Positions 4,874 to 5,763 of a stretch of DNA of 5,763 bases are shown in pieces. The DNA is from Kerstersia sp052103615 (GTDB lineage Bacteria; Pseudomonadota; Gammaproteobacteria; Burkholderiales; Burkholderiaceae_B). The DNA lies in contig NZ_JBQEKA010000129.1 in assembly GCF_052103615.1 (NCBI RefSeq), forward strand, positions 1 to 5,763, given 5' to 3'. The notes under the pieces are model-generated. The model was not told where the DNA came from and ran no database searches. It saw only the letters and a program-made list of their open reading frames with translations. The first letter of the stretch is position 1, and each line of letters opens with the position of its first letter. Both the position numbers and the translations under genes were made by a program.

Positions 4874-5425
4874 CTAGATGGTGAGCATGCGTTGCACCAG
4901 GTCTGCCGTCGTCCGCGCGCCGAATTTCCGCATCAGGCTGGCGCGGTGAACCTCGACGGTGCGCGGGCTGATTCCCAGGTCTTTGGCGATCATTTTGGCG
5001 GTTTTTCCTTCCAGCAGGCGGGCGGCGACTTCGCGCTGCCTGCCCGTCAGCGGGTGTTCGCTCAGCGGGCGCTGGGCGCTGATATCTTCGAAAGTCCAGA
5101 TACCTGCTTCGTGCGGATTCTCGCGGCTGAAGGCCCGGCCCGTGACATGGCACCAGAAAAACTGCCCGCTGGCGCGTTTCATAATACGGCTGTCCGAATA
5201 GCGCCCTTGGGTGTTGAGGATGGGCGCAATACGTTTTCCCAGGCGTTCAAATTCTTCCACACTGGGATAGAGCTCCAGAAACGAGCGGCCCAGCAGCAGT
5301 TCGCGCGAGATCTGGAAGATTTCGCAAACTTCCGCATTGCAATCGACGATGCGCCGCTGGCGCGATAACACCAGGCCGACTGGCGCCATATCGAAGGCCA
5401 GACGATAGTCTGAAGCAGGAACCAT
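4874..5425 (-). CDS. PAS domain and LuxR-type HTH transcriptional regulator
   Basis: The product is 183 residues: an N-terminal PAS sensor domain (about 7-117, with the APVGLVL and GRSFLELYP segments and the closing WTFEDISAQR) joined to a C-terminal LuxR/FixJ-type HTH (about 124-181). The recognition region is LTGRQREVAARLLEGKTAKM through LGISPRTVEVHRASLMRKFG. There is no response-regulator receiver domain, so the signal is presumably sensed by the PAS domain itself or passed by a partner. It is cytoplasmic. ATG 5425 is supported by AAGGA at 5439-5435, 9 nt upstream. It diverges from the CoA-transferase gene across 124 bp that contain a TACGTAG-N4-CTACGTA dyad, so regulation of that gene and of itself is likely. 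No PAS cofactor residues can be assigned by eye. Confidence 0.93.
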   Translation of the reverse strand: MVPASDYRLAFDMAPVGLVLSRQRRIVDCNAEVCEIFQISRELLLGRSFLELYPSVEEFERLGKRIAPILNTQGRYSDSRIMKRASGQFFWCHVTGRAFSRENPHEAGIWTFEDISAQRPLSEHPLTGRQREVAARLLEGKTAKMIAKDLGISPRTVEVHRASLMRKFGARTTADLVQRMLTI

Positions 5426-5448
5426 AGGGACGTGTCCTTAGGAAAAAC

Positions 5449-5470
5449 TACGTAGTGTCCTACGTATTAT
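5449..5470. promoter_or_regulatory. Inverted repeat TACGTAG-N4-CTACGTA, candidate LuxR-family operator, with -10-like TATTAT
   Basis: TACGTAG (5449-5455) and CTACGTA (5460-5466) are exact inverses separated by TGTC, giving an 18-bp site. Each arm holds the self-complementary TACGTA, the two centred 12 bp apart. TATTAT at 5465-5470 resembles a -10 for the CoA-transferase gene, but the position 17 nt upstream of it (GAAAAA) is not a -35, which fits a promoter needing an activator. The heptamer GTGTCCT also repeats directly at 5432-5438 and 5455-5461. Assignment to the adjacent PAS-LuxR protein is inference. Confidence 0.5.
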
Positions 5471-5494
5471 GCTGGCGCCATCGCTGGAGGCCAA

Positions 5495-5515
5495 GCCGGG
5501 GCATGATGCCCCGGC
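5495..5515 (+). other. GC-rich 21-nt palindrome in the CoA-transferase leader
   Basis: GCCGGGGCAT (5495-5504) is the exact inverse of ATGCCCCGGC (5506-5515) around G5505. As RNA it would form a stem of at least 8 GC-rich pairs with a small ATGAT loop. It would lie in the 5' untranslated region if transcription starts downstream of TATTAT at 5465-5470, and it sits 23 nt before the Shine-Dalgarno. No T-run follows. It could be a 5' stabilising hairpin, an operator, or a pause site. Confidence 0.4.
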
Positions 5516-5549
5516 CGGCGCCGCCAGAATATTCAGGCAAGGAGACATC

Positions 5550-5763
5550 ATGGTGAACAAGGTATATCCGTCTGCCCACGCGGCCCTGCAAGGGCTGGTG
5601 GCAGACGGCCAGATCATCGGCGTAGGGGGGTTCGGTCTTTGCGGAATCCCTGAAGCGCTGATTGTGGCGCTGCGTGACAGCGGGGTGAGCGGTCTGACCT
5701 GCGTGAGCAATAACGCGGGGGTGGATGGCGCGGGCCTGGGGCAATTGCTGGCCACGCGTCAGG
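5550..5763 (+). CDS. scoA: 3-oxoacid CoA-transferase subunit A (5' part; cut by window end)
   Basis: ATG 5550 is preceded by AAGGAG (5539-5544) with 5-nt spacing and starts a frame open to the last base, giving 71 residues. The CoA-transferase family I signature GGFGLCGIPEALI is at about 26-38, and SNNAGVDGAGLGQLLATRQ at about 53-71. The LCGIPE and AGVD forms are typical of the ScoA/OXCT-type succinyl-CoA:3-oxoacid enzyme and less so of Pseudomonas PcaI. The complex of A and B subunits moves CoA from succinyl-CoA to acetoacetate or 3-oxoadipate in the cytoplasm; subunit B, with the catalytic glutamate, should follow beyond the window. With pobA near by, a role in the last steps of aromatic acid breakdown is plausible. 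The gene is divergent from the PAS-LuxR regulator. Confidence 0.92.
   Translation, partial: MVNKVYPSAHAALQGLVADGQIIGVGGFGLCGIPEALIVALRDSGVSGLTCVSNNAGVDGAGLGQLLATRQ

Noticed and set aside
5438..5755. 105-codon minus-strand frame opposite the CoA-transferase start.
   Set aside because: The plus strand there carries the clear GGFGLCGIPE signature with a good ribosome binding site.
1..5763. CRISPR array, insertion sequence, toxin-antitoxin or phage-defence genes.
   Set aside because: There are no regularly spaced repeats with unique spacers, no transposase-like frame, and no small paired genes; the 7-nt array has no spacers.

Overview
The window looks like a catabolic stretch of a betaproteobacterial chromosome, most likely Alcaligenaceae (Bordetella/Achromobacter/Pusillimonas type). 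This rests on the high G+C (about 60% by eye), the protein styles, and the combination of a LysR regulator, pobA, a PAS-LuxR regulator and a ScoA-type CoA transferase. The genus is an inference, not something read directly from the sequence.

Layout, left to right. (1) Positions 1-774 hold the 3' part of a lipoate-protein ligase A family gene whose start lies before the window. (2) It meets, tail to tail with a 13-bp overlap, a minus-strand LysR-type regulator (762-2087) that carries two complete LysR DNA-binding domains in tandem before a single effector domain. (3) The 326-bp gap 2088-2413 contains three copies of a CTGCTTT element, two of them forming a near-perfect dyad. It also holds a decaying 10-unit array of a 7-nt repeat, a possible 48-codon hydrophobic small ORF, and overlapping hairpins next to the ribosome binding site of the next gene. 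(4) An alpha/beta hydrolase (2414-3145) and pobA, 4-hydroxybenzoate 3-monooxygenase (3223-4404), run on the plus strand and are probably co-transcribed; a 44-nt perfect-arm palindrome separates them. (5) Positions 4405-4648 carry no convincing protein gene but hold a G-tract cluster and the terminator of tRNA-Leu(CAG). That tRNA (4649-4733, minus) has a textbook sigma-70 promoter at 4799-4827. (6) A minus-strand PAS-LuxR regulator (4874-5425) diverges from the 5' end of a ScoA-type 3-oxoacid CoA-transferase subunit A (5550 to the window end). Their shared intergenic region contains the inverted repeat TACGTAG-N4-CTACGTA and a GC-rich hairpin.

How the parts may work together (inference): PobA turns 4-hydroxybenzoate into protocatechuate, which enters the beta-ketoadipate pathway. 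A 3-oxoacid CoA transferase performs the penultimate step of that pathway or activates acetoacetate. The hydrolase could release 4-hydroxybenzoate or a related acid from an ester, or hydrolyse a pathway lactone. The double-headed LysR protein is the natural candidate regulator of hydrolase-pobA, and the PAS-LuxR protein of the CoA transferase. The least ordinary parts are the two-headed LysR protein and the elaborate 2088-2413 control region facing it.
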